The notes under the pieces were generated by a model. The model worked only from the letters and a program-made list of their open reading frames with translations, ran no database searches and was not told the DNA's origin. From Odontocerum albicorne (Eukaryota > Arthropoda > Insecta > Trichoptera > Odontoceridae): a DNA stretch of 64,000 bases. Made by a program: the position numbers and the translations under genes. This document shows, in pieces, positions 20,451-33,189 of this stretch. The stretch is taken from the NCBI GenBank assembly GCA_949825065.1, contig OX463859.1, positions 5,432,217-5,496,216 on the forward strand, in the 5' to 3' direction. How positions within the stretch are numbered: the first letter of the stretch is position 1; each line of letters opens with the position of its first letter.

Positions 20451-21153
20451 GCATCATGAACCACTTATAATTTTGTCACAGCTTTCAAAAACTCTTTTAA
20501 ATTAAAGCTATTTATTTTTTTTGTGATTTAAATGATACAATAACATTTAAAAATCAAACGTAACATTTTGTTATAATTTTATTGCAATACTACTATATGA
20601 CAGTTGTTGTTATATGATGTTTCCACAATACTGTCATATTTCGAATTAGGACACTTTTAAATTGGAAACTTTATAAATTCCACATATACCCATAGTTTGT
20701 TGGCTAAACACCAAATTCAAAGGTATAAAAAGCTTTAGTTACAATGAATCATTAATGTTTAATAAATCATGTACTTATTTATTTAACACTTCAACATAAA
20801 GTAGATTTATACTTTGATTTATGTACAAGAGCTTAGTTTCTCAATAAAAAGTAAACTGATTTCGTTTACTTCATTGAATGCACTTCGTCACATCAGGAGG
20901 GTTGATGAATTGAGTAGGAAGTATAAAACACTTGTTTCCGGAGGAAAGGGAAGTTATCAAAAAGGGATGAATAATAATTACATTAAGCTTATTTACGGTT
21001 AAAAATATTTAATTACAAAAATATCATACAAACTCGTAACACTGGGTCATAAAAAAACATGCCGAAATTAAGTACAATTAATTTGATTTAATTAATTTAG
21101 AGAACTTCAGGATTAAGGGGTTTTCATATTTAAGATCCTTAGGGCAATAAGTA

Positions 21154-24100
21154 TTATGACTTGGCGTTTGCTCTCGCTCTGCGTTCTTTCCATGCATTGG
21201 CTACAGCATATTTTAAAAGCATCAGCGGATCTGCAAAAAAAAATATTAGTTACATATTTATGCAAAGTATCCTTATCATTATATTTTTCAATCCTAAAGT
21301 ATTTTTCATTTAATAACTAATTTGGTAATAATATAAAGAATCGCCGAGACACCCTGTTAACGGAGACTTTGGGTTAAGAACCATTGGAGTAGGCACGTTA
21401 AGGGCGTATAACGGGAGACAAAAAATTCAAGGTGTATGGATATGGTGAAACTATAACATTACATGAAAGAGTGGTAATCTATCCTTTCTTTCTATTTTAC
21501 CAAGGAAATTGCGTGTCGGTATGTATATGTTTAAAAGTAATAAAAATAATGCTACCCAACGCTTACTCTAAGGAAGGTTAATTAAGGTTGTGATTTGAAC
21601 GGTGGAGCCCCCACTAAACTTAAATTAGGGGCGGTAAAAAGAACATTGACAATTTTATTATTAATTGACATATAACTTACACTTAGGTTACATTCATATA
21701 TCCTTACTTACATTTTTTTCCTTCTACTTTTCAAATATTCCTCTGAGCTTATTAAGTTTGGTATTTTTCTAAGTTTTACAAATGGAATTTAAACAATATA
21801 TGAAAGAATAAGAAAATGTAAAGAAAAAAAACATATATATCATGACATATCAAATTTGTGGTAGATAAAGAAAATAAAGACATCCCCTTGTTAAAGAGCT
21901 AATTATAAAAAAATATTATATTTTAATGTGTAACATTAAAAGGTTCCACTTTGTATCCGGAATACGTCGTGAATACTTGGCTTAAGAATCTGCATGTGTT
22001 TTTACCTTATTGATGTATGAACAATGAACATAAAAGATCGGGACCAGATTTAGTATATTGCATCTTGTTCTATGAATGCGCTTTTATATTTTTATCGATT
22101 AACAGATATCGAGGGTCCCAAACTCTTTACATTTTTAATATTTATATTTTGTTCGAATAAATTATTGTCTGCAATTAAAATTTTAATTTTAATAATATTT
22201 TTGAGAGACTTTAATTTTTTTATTTCTTGCTCCGGGTAGCTTGTGTCCACTTAATATAATTAGAAAGTAAAGAGATATTTTTATGTATTTTAAATATTTA
22301 ATCCTACCTTCTCTTCTCCTTCTGTGCATACAGGCCTGCCCATCTTGAAGCTTAGGTGGTGTTATTTCCTCTGAAAATAATTGAAAAATTTATAAATTAA
22401 ATTATGTTGGTAAAAATACCATGATATAACTGTGTTGAAGGACTGAAAAAGTGAACAAATACGGCTGAAAGACTGAAAAAGTGAACATCAGCTGAGCTTC
22501 CTATAATAAACAACTCTGTTGGTGAAGATTTCACAAACATACTCGGTAAACTTGATTTGTTATTCGGAGCAACACTTCAAGCAGCCTCTAAGAAAATTTA
22601 TTTATTTTCTATGAGAATATTATAAGTTTTTGGAATCAGCATTCGCTAGTTTATAAAATCATTAAAAAATTGCAATTTACATTGGGTATCCATTTTTTAA
22701 ACGTTAACATTTAATGCCTCAAATTTAAGGGATTCAAAACTATTTAAACTAAACGTAACTGAAAAGAACATACATATTTGGTATAAAGTTATTCATGTCA
22801 CAAAAATATCATATAAAAACGTATTTTATCTTTTTTCTAGTTGTTTTTAAAATACACAAATAATCTTTAAAATTCTCGCTTGTAAAATGAGATAAAACAA
22901 TGAGTCAATAATAACGACTTAATATTAATATTATAAATTTACAAAATAGGACTTACCACGCTTTTTCTGTTGCTCCAAATATTCAGGTGAAAACCATTTG
23001 TTGGTTTGAGCTGCAAAAAAAAATCCGCATAAAAAACAAGCCATAGTTACGTTTATCAAAATTTTAAAAATAAAATATTCTATAATTTTAAATAAAACAA
23101 TGCTTACATTAAAACAATGCTAACAATAAAACAATGCTTACAATAAACAATGTTTACAATAAAAAAAATGGTTCTGTTTTAAGTTCTTAGTTCACTATAG
23201 TTTGGAAATTCTAGGATGCGTCCTGTGACAGCTCACAAATTTGCCCCAATATAGCCTTGTAACGATGTTCAGTTATATTAATTATTTTATTAACTTTAAT
23301 ATAAGCATCAATTCTAATAAATGGCAAGTTATTTAGCTAAATACATTAAATAGGGCTGTATTGGGGCCAATTTGTGAGCTGTAACAGGACTCATCCTAGA
23401 ATTTCCGTTATAAAATCATCAAACTCAAATTTAAATTCACATTTTAAATGTAAACATTTAATGTCTCAAACTTGAGGGATTCAAAACTATTTTAACTTCG
23501 TTAACTGCAAAGAACGAACTTGGTAACGAAGTTTTTCTTATCACAAAACGATAAAACCTTGTTTTATCTTTTTTTATAGTAGTTTTTAAAATATACCTAT
23601 AATCTAAAAAAAGCTCTCTCTTGTAAAGTTAGATGAAATAATATTAATTTAATAATGACTTAATATTAATGTTATAAATTTATAAAATAGGACTTACGGC
23701 GGGTTTTTTGTTTTTCCAAATAGGCTGCTGAATAGTACCATTTAATTGATTGGTCTGTAAAGAAAAATATTTTCTACATTTAAAAAGTTTTTATTACGTA
23801 ATTCAAAAGTTTCAAAATAAAATATTCCTTAAAGTAAACATTTTATTCTATTTTGTGTGGTTGTGTTTTTTTGTTGCACTATACAAACTTATTTTTAAAT
23901 AAAGTTAACAGTTAGGTGCAAAACTCCATAAATCCATATTTAATATCGATACTTCAATATTATTGTAAAATACATTAGCTTTTAGTTAATTTTTCATAAT
24001 CATAACTTTGATAAGAAAATATTGTGATATAGCAATAAACCTTTCAGTGTTTATTTTTTTCCTTGTTTTCTTACTGTTCACCAGTTAAGAGTTTTTCGGC

Positions 24101-27100
24101 ATTATACAGCCATAAATATTGAATCTATAGAGCACGACATGACGGGCTGATTGCATGTAGCGAGCTCTTCCAACCAATGGGAAATATATTATTGATATTA
24201 TAAGGTAAAACTAGCCTCGAACCCTTTGTTTTCAAATTGGGTACCACTGGGAATCGAACTCATAACCCTAGAGTCGAAAGTCAAGCATCTTATCATTTTA
24301 GCTACTGAGATATTTAACCAAAGACAAACCCTCATTTTATTTTTACCATAAATGTTGCATATCGATTATCCTTCCCTTTCCAATACTAAAATACCTTACT
24401 GTACGTATTAAAGCTATAAAAAATAAGTTTTGATTGATTCTGTTTCGAATTTAACCCATTTTTATAAACAAAAACAATGCAAATCCTGATATATTTTAAA
24501 TATTTTGCTGATACAATCAGGAATTTGATTTAAGCATACAATCAGTGCAAATATGATTTACATTGACGTTGCGATAAACGTGTTTCCAGATTTACGTTTG
24601 CAGATTTTACAACTATAGAAAAATTCCATACATTTGAAAAAATGTACACGATATAAAATACAAACGATTGTTACTAACTGAAAAGAAATACATGAGGGAA
24701 AAACTGGCAGAGAAATAAGGTTAAAGGATGACGTTGTGAACATGTTGAGGAAAAGAGAAATTTTGAAATGGCGAAATAAAATAACTTACTGGGAAGAGTG
24801 TAGATCACCTCATCCTCGTCTTGTAGATTCCACTTGGAATTGTTGCCATGATCTGAAAAAGAAAAAAAATACATTTATAAAATAATAAGTACATGTAAAT
24901 TTATCTTAAATGACATATACACTTTTCAAATCAGTCAAATCTAAAAAGTATATGATTATGGGAATTGTACGTTGATAGAAATAGGGAGATCAGACCTTGC
25001 GTTAAGAGACTTCAACCAGTATAAAGTAATATGCGTAAAGTACCTCAACCAGCAGCATGTAATATGGAGACGAGGAAGAGACCTCAACCAGTAGCATGAA
25101 CCTCTGGAGCTTAGGAAGAATGATTCAGTGAAGTTGTTCATGAAACTTCTCAGTTTACACATCTTCATCGTGACTATCACGTCTTTCCCTATTTGGAGAG
25201 GCAGATCAAACTGATCTCTATTTTTTCTATACTGGCGCACAAAACATATATCACTTCTGTCACATGCATACATTTCATTACTTTTTATTTCAAGTTATAA
25301 TTATGTTTTCCTCTTTCAAATATTAACTTATTAAGTCATACCATGTTAAATGTTAACCTCAGAAAATGATATTCTAGAGCAAAATAAAGTATTCTTGATA
25401 TAATTTTTGAGAAGTCAACACAAATAAAATAAGGTTTGAGAAAAAAGTTTACTTACGTGGGGAATGTCTTGGCGTCGGACCTCCTTGGCGTGGCTTAATC
25501 CACTTCTTCGAGGAATCTGAAAAAAGAAAACACATGAAAATATTTATTAGTCATGAATAAATAATGTTTAATATGTCACACAATCGTTTTAAACAGAACA
25601 ACCTGGAGGATTAAGTATCATGCGGCGATATATTCTAGTCAAATCAATATCTGTTATCTAGTTGGTTGGAAGAGATTGCCGCCTGGCAATAAGCCCGCCA
25701 GATTGTATGTGCAATAAAAGTGTTTATAAGTCAATATGTTAAGGAGGCTAATGAGTAGCGTTTTGAAAAAAAAATCTTAACTCAAATTATTATACTAACT
25801 CAGATTTTTTACATTCAATTGTCAGCAAGTGAGATACGTTGAATGGGTGCATTTGAAATATGGTGCAAGATAATGGTGCAGATGTTACGAATTCCATGGA
25901 CAGCAAGGTGAACAAACGCCTCCATTCTCGAAGAACTAAAGAACAGATTGTCAATAATATGCCTTCGACGAGTCCTCCAATTCTTTGGGCACATTCCTCG
26001 TGCATAAGGAGACAAAAGAACGATGCACGAGAGGAAGTGGACTACCCTTAATACTACCCCCTTTTAAGCTGCGGAGTGCAGGGAGGGATGAAAAGCAGTC
26101 GTTGTTAGAGGCTATCATGGGAATCACGATGCTTAGTCAAAAGCTACATGATATAATTGAATGGAATTAACAGCCATATGAGTACTTTTATTTTTGTAGT
26201 ATTTAACATAACTTTGATATATTTAGATCAGACAATCAGTTTATTATTTAGGTGTAAAATATTTTTTAAATAAAAATACAGTTATTAAAATAATTTGTAA
26301 AGATTTTCATAAAACAAGAACACTTACAGTGTCTGGTCCTCTTCTGTCTGTAATTCAGCCTATATGCAGCAGACCTGTATTGCAAGTTAGATTGACCTGC
26401 AAAAGAAAATATATTTCAGCATATCGAACATTTTCTAGATTTAACATTATATATGTAATATAATCACTTATTCGATCCTAGCCGTCGACACATCGTCTAA
26501 TTTATACATGTTTTCTATCTCGATTTTATGGTTTAACAAGAATTCCAATGCTTGCTGGAACATCCCCTTGTGCTATATTTAATGCTGTAAGGGAAGGCTT
26601 TATATATTTTGTTAATAAGTACAAATTTATGAGTGATATTATATAATATTGCCTTATATATTCGTTATATACCGTTCAACCAGCTTGGCTTACAATATTT
26701 TCCAACTTACTCAAAGATGTTATAGATGTTTTGAGTAAAAACTAGCCTGGAATAATTTTTTTCAAATATAATTTAGTGTCCAACAGGATTTGTACCCAGA
26801 AACCCGAGTGAATGCCAGATTCTTTTAGTTTTTCTTATAATAAATATAAGATTTTTTCATTCAATTGAAAATTCATTAATTATTTTCTATATCAATGATA
26901 AACCTTTAAATAAAATAGTTATAGATTAAAATAAATTACGATTGACGTTACCTCCATAGTAGCCATGGTGATGGTTGTTATAACGATAAGACGCGTTATA
27001 GTTATTATATATGTAGGGGTCGTTAGAGTAGTTGTTGCCCCAATCATTGTTTGGGTAGTTGTATGCTGAAAAAAAAATTAAAAAAACATTTTAATAATTT

Positions 27101-28340
27101 AACCAATCAATGATCCAATATACAATCATATGATCCAGCATACAAAATAAACTAACAAATTTATGTCAAAAAAATTTCGAGATCATTCTAACTTATTAAA
27201 AAAACATTCAACTGATATATGTACATAATTTAGGAAATACGCTATTAACTAAATATTTTTATATATGACTGCTAGCGCGTACAATAAAAATTTTACCATC
27301 CATATCGTCAGACTCTGAAACCATTTACCAGCTGCTGTAGGGCTCTCACCCTCTCGTTGGCTTAATCAAAATATCGATATGATTGTGATTATAGAGCTCG
27401 CCTTTAGAACGAGTCGATGGATGACAAAAAAATTACTTATACACAAAATATGTGATCTGAAGTCTATATAAAACATACAAGCCTTACTGATGTGGTTTTA
27501 AAAGTCTGACGGAAGAGTAATGAAATACTGACTAAATAAGTATACAATGGGAATGGGAGAAGAAGTCACCGTAGGTTTCAATCAATTTCATGTTGCTGAA
27601 TCAAAATAATAAAACATCCAAAGAAGAAAGGAGAATTCCAAACAGAATAAATATACCAGAAGGTGAATAGATATAAAGATTCAAATATGTTTTGTCTTTA
27701 TTTTTGACAGCTTATCCTTTCTGCTTACCCTGGAAGAAAAAAAAATGTACAAAACTTTTGTTCCAATTGAAGGCTATATTTAAGGGGTTGCGGGTTCAAA
27801 TTTCTGCTAACCCAATGCCGGCTTTTGTTAATCGAACCTTTGAGATAAAAACCACTTTACAAGATACGAAAGTTGCGGTTTATCGTCACATTTAAAGGCA
27901 TCACAAACAAGCGTTTGTGGGTGTTTTCACACGACAAAGTATTTTACCAAATAGGGGACATTTTTTCGTGTATAAAATACAAAATTCCCGACTGGAAGTT
28001 AAGTGTATTTATGACATATTTAGTTACAAAGGTAGAATAGACTAATTTCCAACGTTTATACAAAAAATTAGAATAGAAAAGATATATTTGGCTGTGAAGA
28101 TAAATTCAGTGACTGAAAAAAAAATCAACCCAATGAACCAAAGCGGAAGTAATCGGTAAGAAAACTGAAAAAAATTAGAATGGAGTTATTTGGAAATTTG
28201 CAACTGAAAAATCAAGCACATAGTTATCTCTACCTACTTTAAAAGAAAAAAATGGTGTATTTATATTTAATTAAACATTTGGTTAAATAAAAAAATATTA
28301 ACTTACAGCTCTCACTCGTACTAGGATTCCAGTTTGACAT
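21154..28340 (-). CDS. Microexon gene 2A, nine exons, 196 aa, function unknown
   Basis: Exons on the minus strand: 28340-28307 (ATG, MSNWNPSTSES), 27065-26952, 26396-26328, 25516-25457, 24852-24790, 23754-23698, 23010-22957, 22370-22308, 21230-21154 (TAA at 21156-21154). All eight introns are GT-AG and all are phase 1; the summed coding length is 591 nt. Exon 2 is Asn/Tyr-rich with NNHHHGYYG; exon 3 ends RQKRTRH; exons 4-7 each carry K-W near their start; exon 8 ends HRRRRE; exon 9 ends KERRARANAKS. No signal peptide or membrane segment; net basic, one Cys. The pattern suggests a nuclear or nucleic-acid-binding protein, but that is inference. Start chosen as the only ATG ahead of a phase-1 donor below a TATA box. 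Confidence 0.88.
22957..23754 (-). CDS. Gene 2A exons 6 and 7, duplicated K-W module
   Basis: Exon 6 (23754-23698) encodes NQSIKWYYSAAYLEKQKTR; exon 7 (23010-22957) encodes QTNKWFSPEYLEQQKKR. They share KW-(Y/F)-...-YLE-(K/Q)-Q-K. The approximately 250 bp of intron on the donor side of each also align ('gacttaatattaat' and 'attcaaaactatttaa' blocks), so exon and intron were duplicated together. Confidence 0.85.
23196..23412. mobile_element. Palindromic MITE (AGTTCGG family) in gene 2A intron 6
   Basis: Inverted repeats AGTTTGGAAATTCTAGGATG and ...CATCCTAGAATTTCC. Also present at the same place in gene 2B, so inserted before the duplication. Confidence 0.8.
23970..24395. other. Segment present in unit A, absent from unit B
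   Basis: A reads from 'tacattagct' through about 0.4 kb, including a minus-strand tRNA-like SINE head (24225-24315, B-box GAGTTCGATTCCC), to 'taccttactgtac'; B joins 'tacattagct' directly to 'taccttactg'. Without unit C at this site I cannot say which state is ancestral. Confidence 0.6.
25022..25097 (-). repeat. 39-bp minisatellite, about 2 units (unit A)
   Basis: Two copies of the unit that is expanded at 42405-42697 in unit B (AATATGGAGAC...CAACCAG). In intron 4 of gene 2A. Confidence 0.7.
25660..25735 (+). mobile_element. LINE tail, GATTGCCGCCTGGCAATAAG family
   Basis: TTGGTTGGAAGAGATTGCCG then CAATAAGCCCGCCAGATTGT and an (AATAAA)-like end. One of about fifteen copies in the window (others near 30045, 30610, 30875, 32700, 43260, 47910, 48475, 48730, 62830, and inverted near 32890, 50700, 50980, 63020, 63400). 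Confidence 0.6.
25810..26170 (+). mobile_element. LINE ORF2 C-terminal remnant
   Basis: Reads EIWCKIMVQMLRIPWTAR, then stop, then LEELKNRLSIICLRRVLQFF: the 'RMLRIPWTA' segment after the reverse transcriptase domain of insect LINEs. Broken by stops. Same piece at 43405-43770. Confidence 0.7.
26952..27065 (-). CDS. Gene 2A exon 2 (Asn/Tyr/His-rich)
   Basis: 114 nt, the longest internal exon. It begins SYNYPNNDWGNNYSNDPYI and ends NNHHHGYYG. Compared with gene 2B there are six amino-acid changes in 38 residues, all favouring Tyr, His, Gln, Ser or Leu swaps, with the composition preserved. Confidence 0.85.
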
Positions 28341-28460
28341 GTTTAAACACAGAATATCAAGAAAACTAAAACAAATTTTTTATCACTTAACTTGAAGATC
28401 CAAGAAACACCCGCACTCAACAAGTGTAAAACGATTTATGCGAAGTTTGATAACCGTAGG

Positions 28461-28469
28461 CTTTTTATA
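28461..28469 (-). promoter_or_regulatory. TATA box of gene 2A
   Basis: TATAAAAAG on the minus strand, 121 bp upstream of the ATG; transcription would be expected to start near 28435-28440. The matching box in gene 2B is at the same distance. A TATA promoter fits a strongly, narrowly expressed gene. Confidence 0.65.
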
Positions 28470-28829
28470 CACTACCCTCAAGGGTGAGTTTCAAAGCGGT
28501 GGTGGGGATAATGCTACCTTCAAATACATGGCTTCTTAAATGCTAGATTTTAGGAACCAGCGGCAGTATTTATTTACCATTGTTATTGTAACACATCATC
28601 GTAGAAGATTATGGCCTAATTAGGTGTCACTTTTCTTGTAAATGGATTAAAAACCCATTACTTTCATAAAAGACTAGAAGAAGACAAAAAATAATTCTCT
28701 GAATTTCATAATAGACATAAAAGAATTCTCAATATTCCCATTAGCACTTACCTTAAATATAATTTATAGAGTTTAAATTGTTATTCTTCACGAAGTGGTC
28801 AAAAACCTTTTATGATTTCAATTATATTC

Positions 28830-29180
28830 ATTTTAGGTAATATTAATGCTGTGGAGATGAGTGTACTGAGGAGAATTTTTGGAATATCAATGTATGAAAA
28901 AAAGGCGGAATACGGAATAGGGAGTGACGAAAGGGTGACTAAGTGAATATACAAACCAGAATTGCAAGGTGTGCGCGGAAGCAGTAGACCTAGAAAAACG
29001 TGACTGGAACAAATGAAACAGATGTTGATATAAGGTAAAGTGAGAAGCTTGAATAATGAAAGATGGTGCATAACGAGATGTATAAATGTGAAGGAAGCGA
29101 AAATTTTGTGTTTGGATAGAAATATTTGGAAATCTGTTCTCGGTGCTTACCTCGCAATGGAAACAGCATGAGGATATAAA
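28830..29180 (+). mobile_element. LINE ORF2 C-terminal remnant upstream of gene 2A
   Basis: Reads NAVEMSVLRRIFGISMYEK, then ELQGVRGSSRPRKT, then VRSLNNERWCITRCINVKEA: a non-LTR retrotransposon C-terminus with several stops. Shared with unit B (46700-47040). Confidence 0.65.
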
Positions 29181-29614
29181 CATATGTGTTTATTACAAAA
29201 TATCACAAGACAAGAAAAAAATTTAAATTTTATTTTATTATAACTTAACTTATTTTAACGTAAAATTATATATTTTTTAAATAGGTCCGTGCACCATATT
29301 TTTCATATCCCTGGTTTGTTAGATTCTGCACTGATAATAAAAAGGTTTTAACTTTTTTAATCCTTTCTATAGACATTGTATTAGTATGTATAAATGTTTT
29401 GTAAACAAGTCATTTCAATATGAATTATGGTATTTCGGGTTTATCCTATCTAAAGTCTTCTTCCTTAATTACCTATAGAGAAGTGCAAACTATTCAACGT
29501 TATCATAAAAATCTAAGATAACATACAATTTGAGAAAACCCGTCAAAACAAATCGGCAAAGCTATCCAAATGTAAAAAAATATTATTTGTATCCCGTCCT
29601 TAAATAAAATGAAT

Positions 29615-29690
29615 CAGCCCAGGGTCGAACCTAGAACGAATGGTGTCCAACACTGAATTAGGGTGTCAGCAGATTTAAATATGTAATAAT
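29615..29690 (-). mobile_element. tRNA-like SINE head
   Basis: Minus strand B-box-like GTTCGACCCTGGGC after an A-box-like region. Also in unit B at 47490-47560. Confidence 0.4.
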
Positions 29691-30194
29691 ACATACATAC
29701 TAATATGTCATTCCCCTTTTGGTGTAGGCAGAGAGGATAGATCACCACACCGAAATATACACCACACCAAAATATGTAACATATTTTTATTCCCCTAGAC
29801 AACAAGGTTTTGTATGTACTCGTATGTAGATACATAATGTAATAAAATATAAAAAAAATTGTAAACAAATAATTTCAATACAGCAAAAGTTGTTCCAATC
29901 AAAATCATCCCTTATTTTTCCTTTGATTGATGAAATATCATTTATACTTTTATTATGTATGCATATACGAGTACATTCATATATTTTTAAGATCATTAAA
30001 ATATTTTTTGCAAAAGTGTTATTTTCTTAATTAACTTTTGTCTAGTTAGTTGGAAGAGATTACCACCTGTCAATAAGCCCACCAGATTATTTTTACTATA
30101 AAGTGTGAAATAAAATAAATAGCGAAGTGTGGCGCTCTGTTGTTCCTACCTATCCCTGCATGGAAATTGTGATAGTATGCATGTTTTTTTTATT

Positions 30195-30336
30195 AAGATT
30201 AGATATGACCGAAGTCATAGGTATCCTTATACCCTCGAACACTTGGCGGAAGAAGTGATTGTGTCGTTCGAGGGGAGTAGCACGATGACCTTCCGCACGG
30301 AAGTCCAGCGCGTTATCGCGCGGCTCTGCACCTCAT
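30195..30336 (-). mobile_element. SINE (GGGTATAAGGATACC family)
   Basis: Read on the minus strand: CGCGCGATAACGCGCTGGAC, CTTCCGTGCGGAAGGTCAT, then the body. It lacks part of the B-box region that its unit B counterpart (48060-48205) retains. Confidence 0.65.
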
Positions 30337-31179
30337 AATTTACCTATATATTGAAATTTCATAATGTATATTGAAATTAATCATATGGACACGGTAACTT
30401 CTTGTTCACAAATATTTATAAAATAGTTTCTTAAATTATCTGTAATTTATTCACAATCAAATCCTTAACTTTTTTTAAATTATATCGGTCAGATATTAGA
30501 TACGAGTAAATATGGTTTACGTTTCTCTACGTATATTGTTCATAAATTTCATTATGATAAATAATCATTTAAATATTTTTGGCAACCATGTAGCTTCCCT
30601 CATTTACTTTTGTCTGGTTGATTGGAAGAGATTTAGTCCTGGCAATATGTTGTTTTTACAAATAAGTGTTAAATAAATAAATATATAGATTGAGAACATG
30701 ATTCCGTGACCTTAATTAATTTTCATTTAGAACAAAGTGTTTAATACGAGTAACATATTATAGAAAATATTTTGTTTCAACACTGTGTATGGTATACTAT
30801 ACTATTACAAACAGTGTATGAGTATTTGGCTATTTTGAATATTTTTGTGACCATGCAACTTCCTTTATTTACTTTAGTCTGGTTGGCTGGAAGAGATTGC
30901 CGCCTGCAAATAAGCCTCCCAGGTTGTTTTTACAATGAAGTATTCAATAAAAATAAAGTAATAATTAAGTGATTTATTGTTTGGCACAAAATTTATCGAT
31001 TCGCATTTGAGATCCATTTAAATTAGATTTATTATTCTAAAAAAATGCCTTGAATTAAATTTTCAAAAATTTATCTTTAGCAACACAACTACGTGTCAAC
31101 TTTTTTCCTTTTTAGTTTTATGATATTTGATAACGAAGTAATATTTTAAATGTCAATTATAAAAAGATTTTGTAATATG

Positions 31180-31430
31180 GGTAGGTGTCCTACTTGGGGC
31201 ATGTTGTACTTAGAGGAGCAAAGTACAAATTACTGCACCTGATCATCCAAGGCAAAATACAGAGTCGAAGAGGGGTTGACAGGAGGCAAACCTCCTGGCT
31301 CCGCAAAATACGTGATTGGACTGGCATAAGAGGCGTTGGAGATCTTTTTCGGACTGCCGGGGACAAAGATGTCTACTCTCAAGTGGTATTCAACGTCTGG
31401 GGGACCTGACATGACAATGGGAAGAAGAAT
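31180..31430 (+). mobile_element. LINE ORF2 C-terminal remnant
   Basis: Reads YLGHVVLRGAKYKLLHLIIQ, then RRGVDRRQTSWLRKIRDWTG, then GDLFRTAGDKD: the 'YLGHV...GRRQTSWL' tail of insect non-LTR elements. Unit B copy at 49140-49380. Confidence 0.75.
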
Positions 31431-31825
31431 ATGAATTATTTCTATGCCACGTGACTTATTATGTTAGTTATGTACATTAAGTAAAAAAGGTACATCTTAA
31501 AATGGAACCTTAAAATACTTCATGGAACCTTAAAATACCTGCTTTAATTAAGAAAATAATTTGTTTCTCCTTATTTTGGTTCACAAACTGACACCAAATT
31601 GATTGCTCAACAAAATACCGCTATATTTATTACTATCAATATTCTTTTATCATGGTGATAAATGGAGTTATGTAAAAAATACTTTGTTTTATATCCATCT
31701 TAAGACGAGGACATTGTCCGTGACAATTATTACCGGGCTTAATATTACTCCTGATGGTTGGCAAACATCAATACAGACAAATTTATAATTTTTCAAGTTA
31801 TCAAAATATTAACATATTATATATA

Positions 31826-32452
31826 GGGTCTTTTAAATTGGGAGGTTTTATTAATTCTTGGATAAAACACAGATGGTGTCGTGAACTTGTCTGGGTCTTG
31901 TGACATTTGAGAAGTGTAATGTATGGCATTTATAAAAATAGTGTCGTATACATTGTATACAATACAACGTGTTCAAATTGTTGAATTGTTTTATGTATTG
32001 TAATCTCCGGAAACGGTGATGTTAAATGGCCACAGAGGTCATGTGATCTGACACCGTTGGACTATTTTCTCTGGGATTACGTGAAAAACCAGGTCTGTTA
32101 TAATCATCATCATCATCAATGGCACTACAGCCCATTGTGGGCCCCGGCCTCCTCCAGCAGTCATCTGTTATAATGACCCCCGATCAATTTCTGAACTCAA
32201 ATACGAAATTATTCACGTTATTGATGAGTTAGAACCGCAATTATGCCAAAATGTCATTGAAAATTTTGACAAAAGAGTGGACATCTGTGGAACTGGAAGA
32301 GGATATTTGGCGGATATTGTTTTTTGTATTTAATTGTCATACATTATACTTCAATGACCAATATAAAGTTTTTTTGAAATCAAAGCAAATTGTGTGTTTT
32401 ATTCAAGAATTAAAAAAAAATTATATGAAAAACCGCTCAATTTGAAAGACCC
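31826..32452 (+). mobile_element. Deleted mariner-like element (unit A copy)
   Basis: TA-flanked with inverted termini GGGTCTTTTAAATTGGGAGG and (reverse complement) GGGTCTTTCAAATTGAGCGG. The interior keeps only the transposase C-terminus: CDLTPLDYFLW-(D)-YVKNQV, then IDELEPQLCQNVIENFDKR. Interrupted by a nested insertion at 32105-32163. Present in unit B, so older than the duplication. Confidence 0.75.
32105..32163. mobile_element. 59-bp nested insertion with 11-bp target duplication
   Basis: CATCATCATCATCAATGGCA then CAGCCCATTGTGGGCCCCGG. The flanking TCTGTTATAAT is present on both sides (32094-32104, 32164-32174). Unit B has a single uninterrupted site. Looks like a truncated retroposon. 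Confidence 0.75.
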
Positions 32453-33189
32453 TATATTTTCTCAACTGAAGGATAATGTTTTTTATTAGTTTGACTTGAT
32501 GGTTTTATTAGATAAATTGAAAAGTAGATGAGTTCGTTATTTGGGCAGTATATTGACGGGAGATGTTTTTTAAGTAAAATAAAAAAAATTGTAATTTTAT
32601 TATAATTAATATAATACAGATAATTAAAAAACCTATTACATATATAAATGTTTAAATAGGATTTCAGTCTGGTTAACACTTAGGGTCTATAAAAATGTCT
32701 TTCTGGTTGGCTGGAGGAGATTGCCACATGACAATAAACTTTCCAGGTTAAAATAAAAAAAAAAAAATATTTAGAACGAGAAATTTCAATGAACATAGAT
32801 ATCATCACATTTTCCCTGTAGGGATAGGCAGAAAGGACCAAGCGCCATACTTAACTATTTATTTAATTTAATAATTCATTGTAAAAATAATTTTGCGTGA
32901 TTATTGCCAGGTGGAAATCTCTTCCAGCCAACCAGGTAAAGGTAATCTATATGATCGCAAAAAATATTTGAATAATTATTCATCTTTGTAAAATTAGTGA
33001 AAATGTACATAATAAAAGTAAAAATGATATATCATCAACTAAAGAAAAAGGAAGGGATGATGGAAAGAAAAGAGAATCATGAATGAAACACGTTATATTA
33101 CTGACTAGAAATTATAAGTTTTTTTCAGTCGCTTCTTAAAGCATGCCATGCGAGATTAGAGGGACGGTGGGACAATTAATGGTGTTATT

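Noticed and set aside
20814..21002. 62-residue + strand ORF in unit A
   Set aside because: Broken in unit B (about 38955) and not conserved in C; overlaps the 3' flank of gene 2A.
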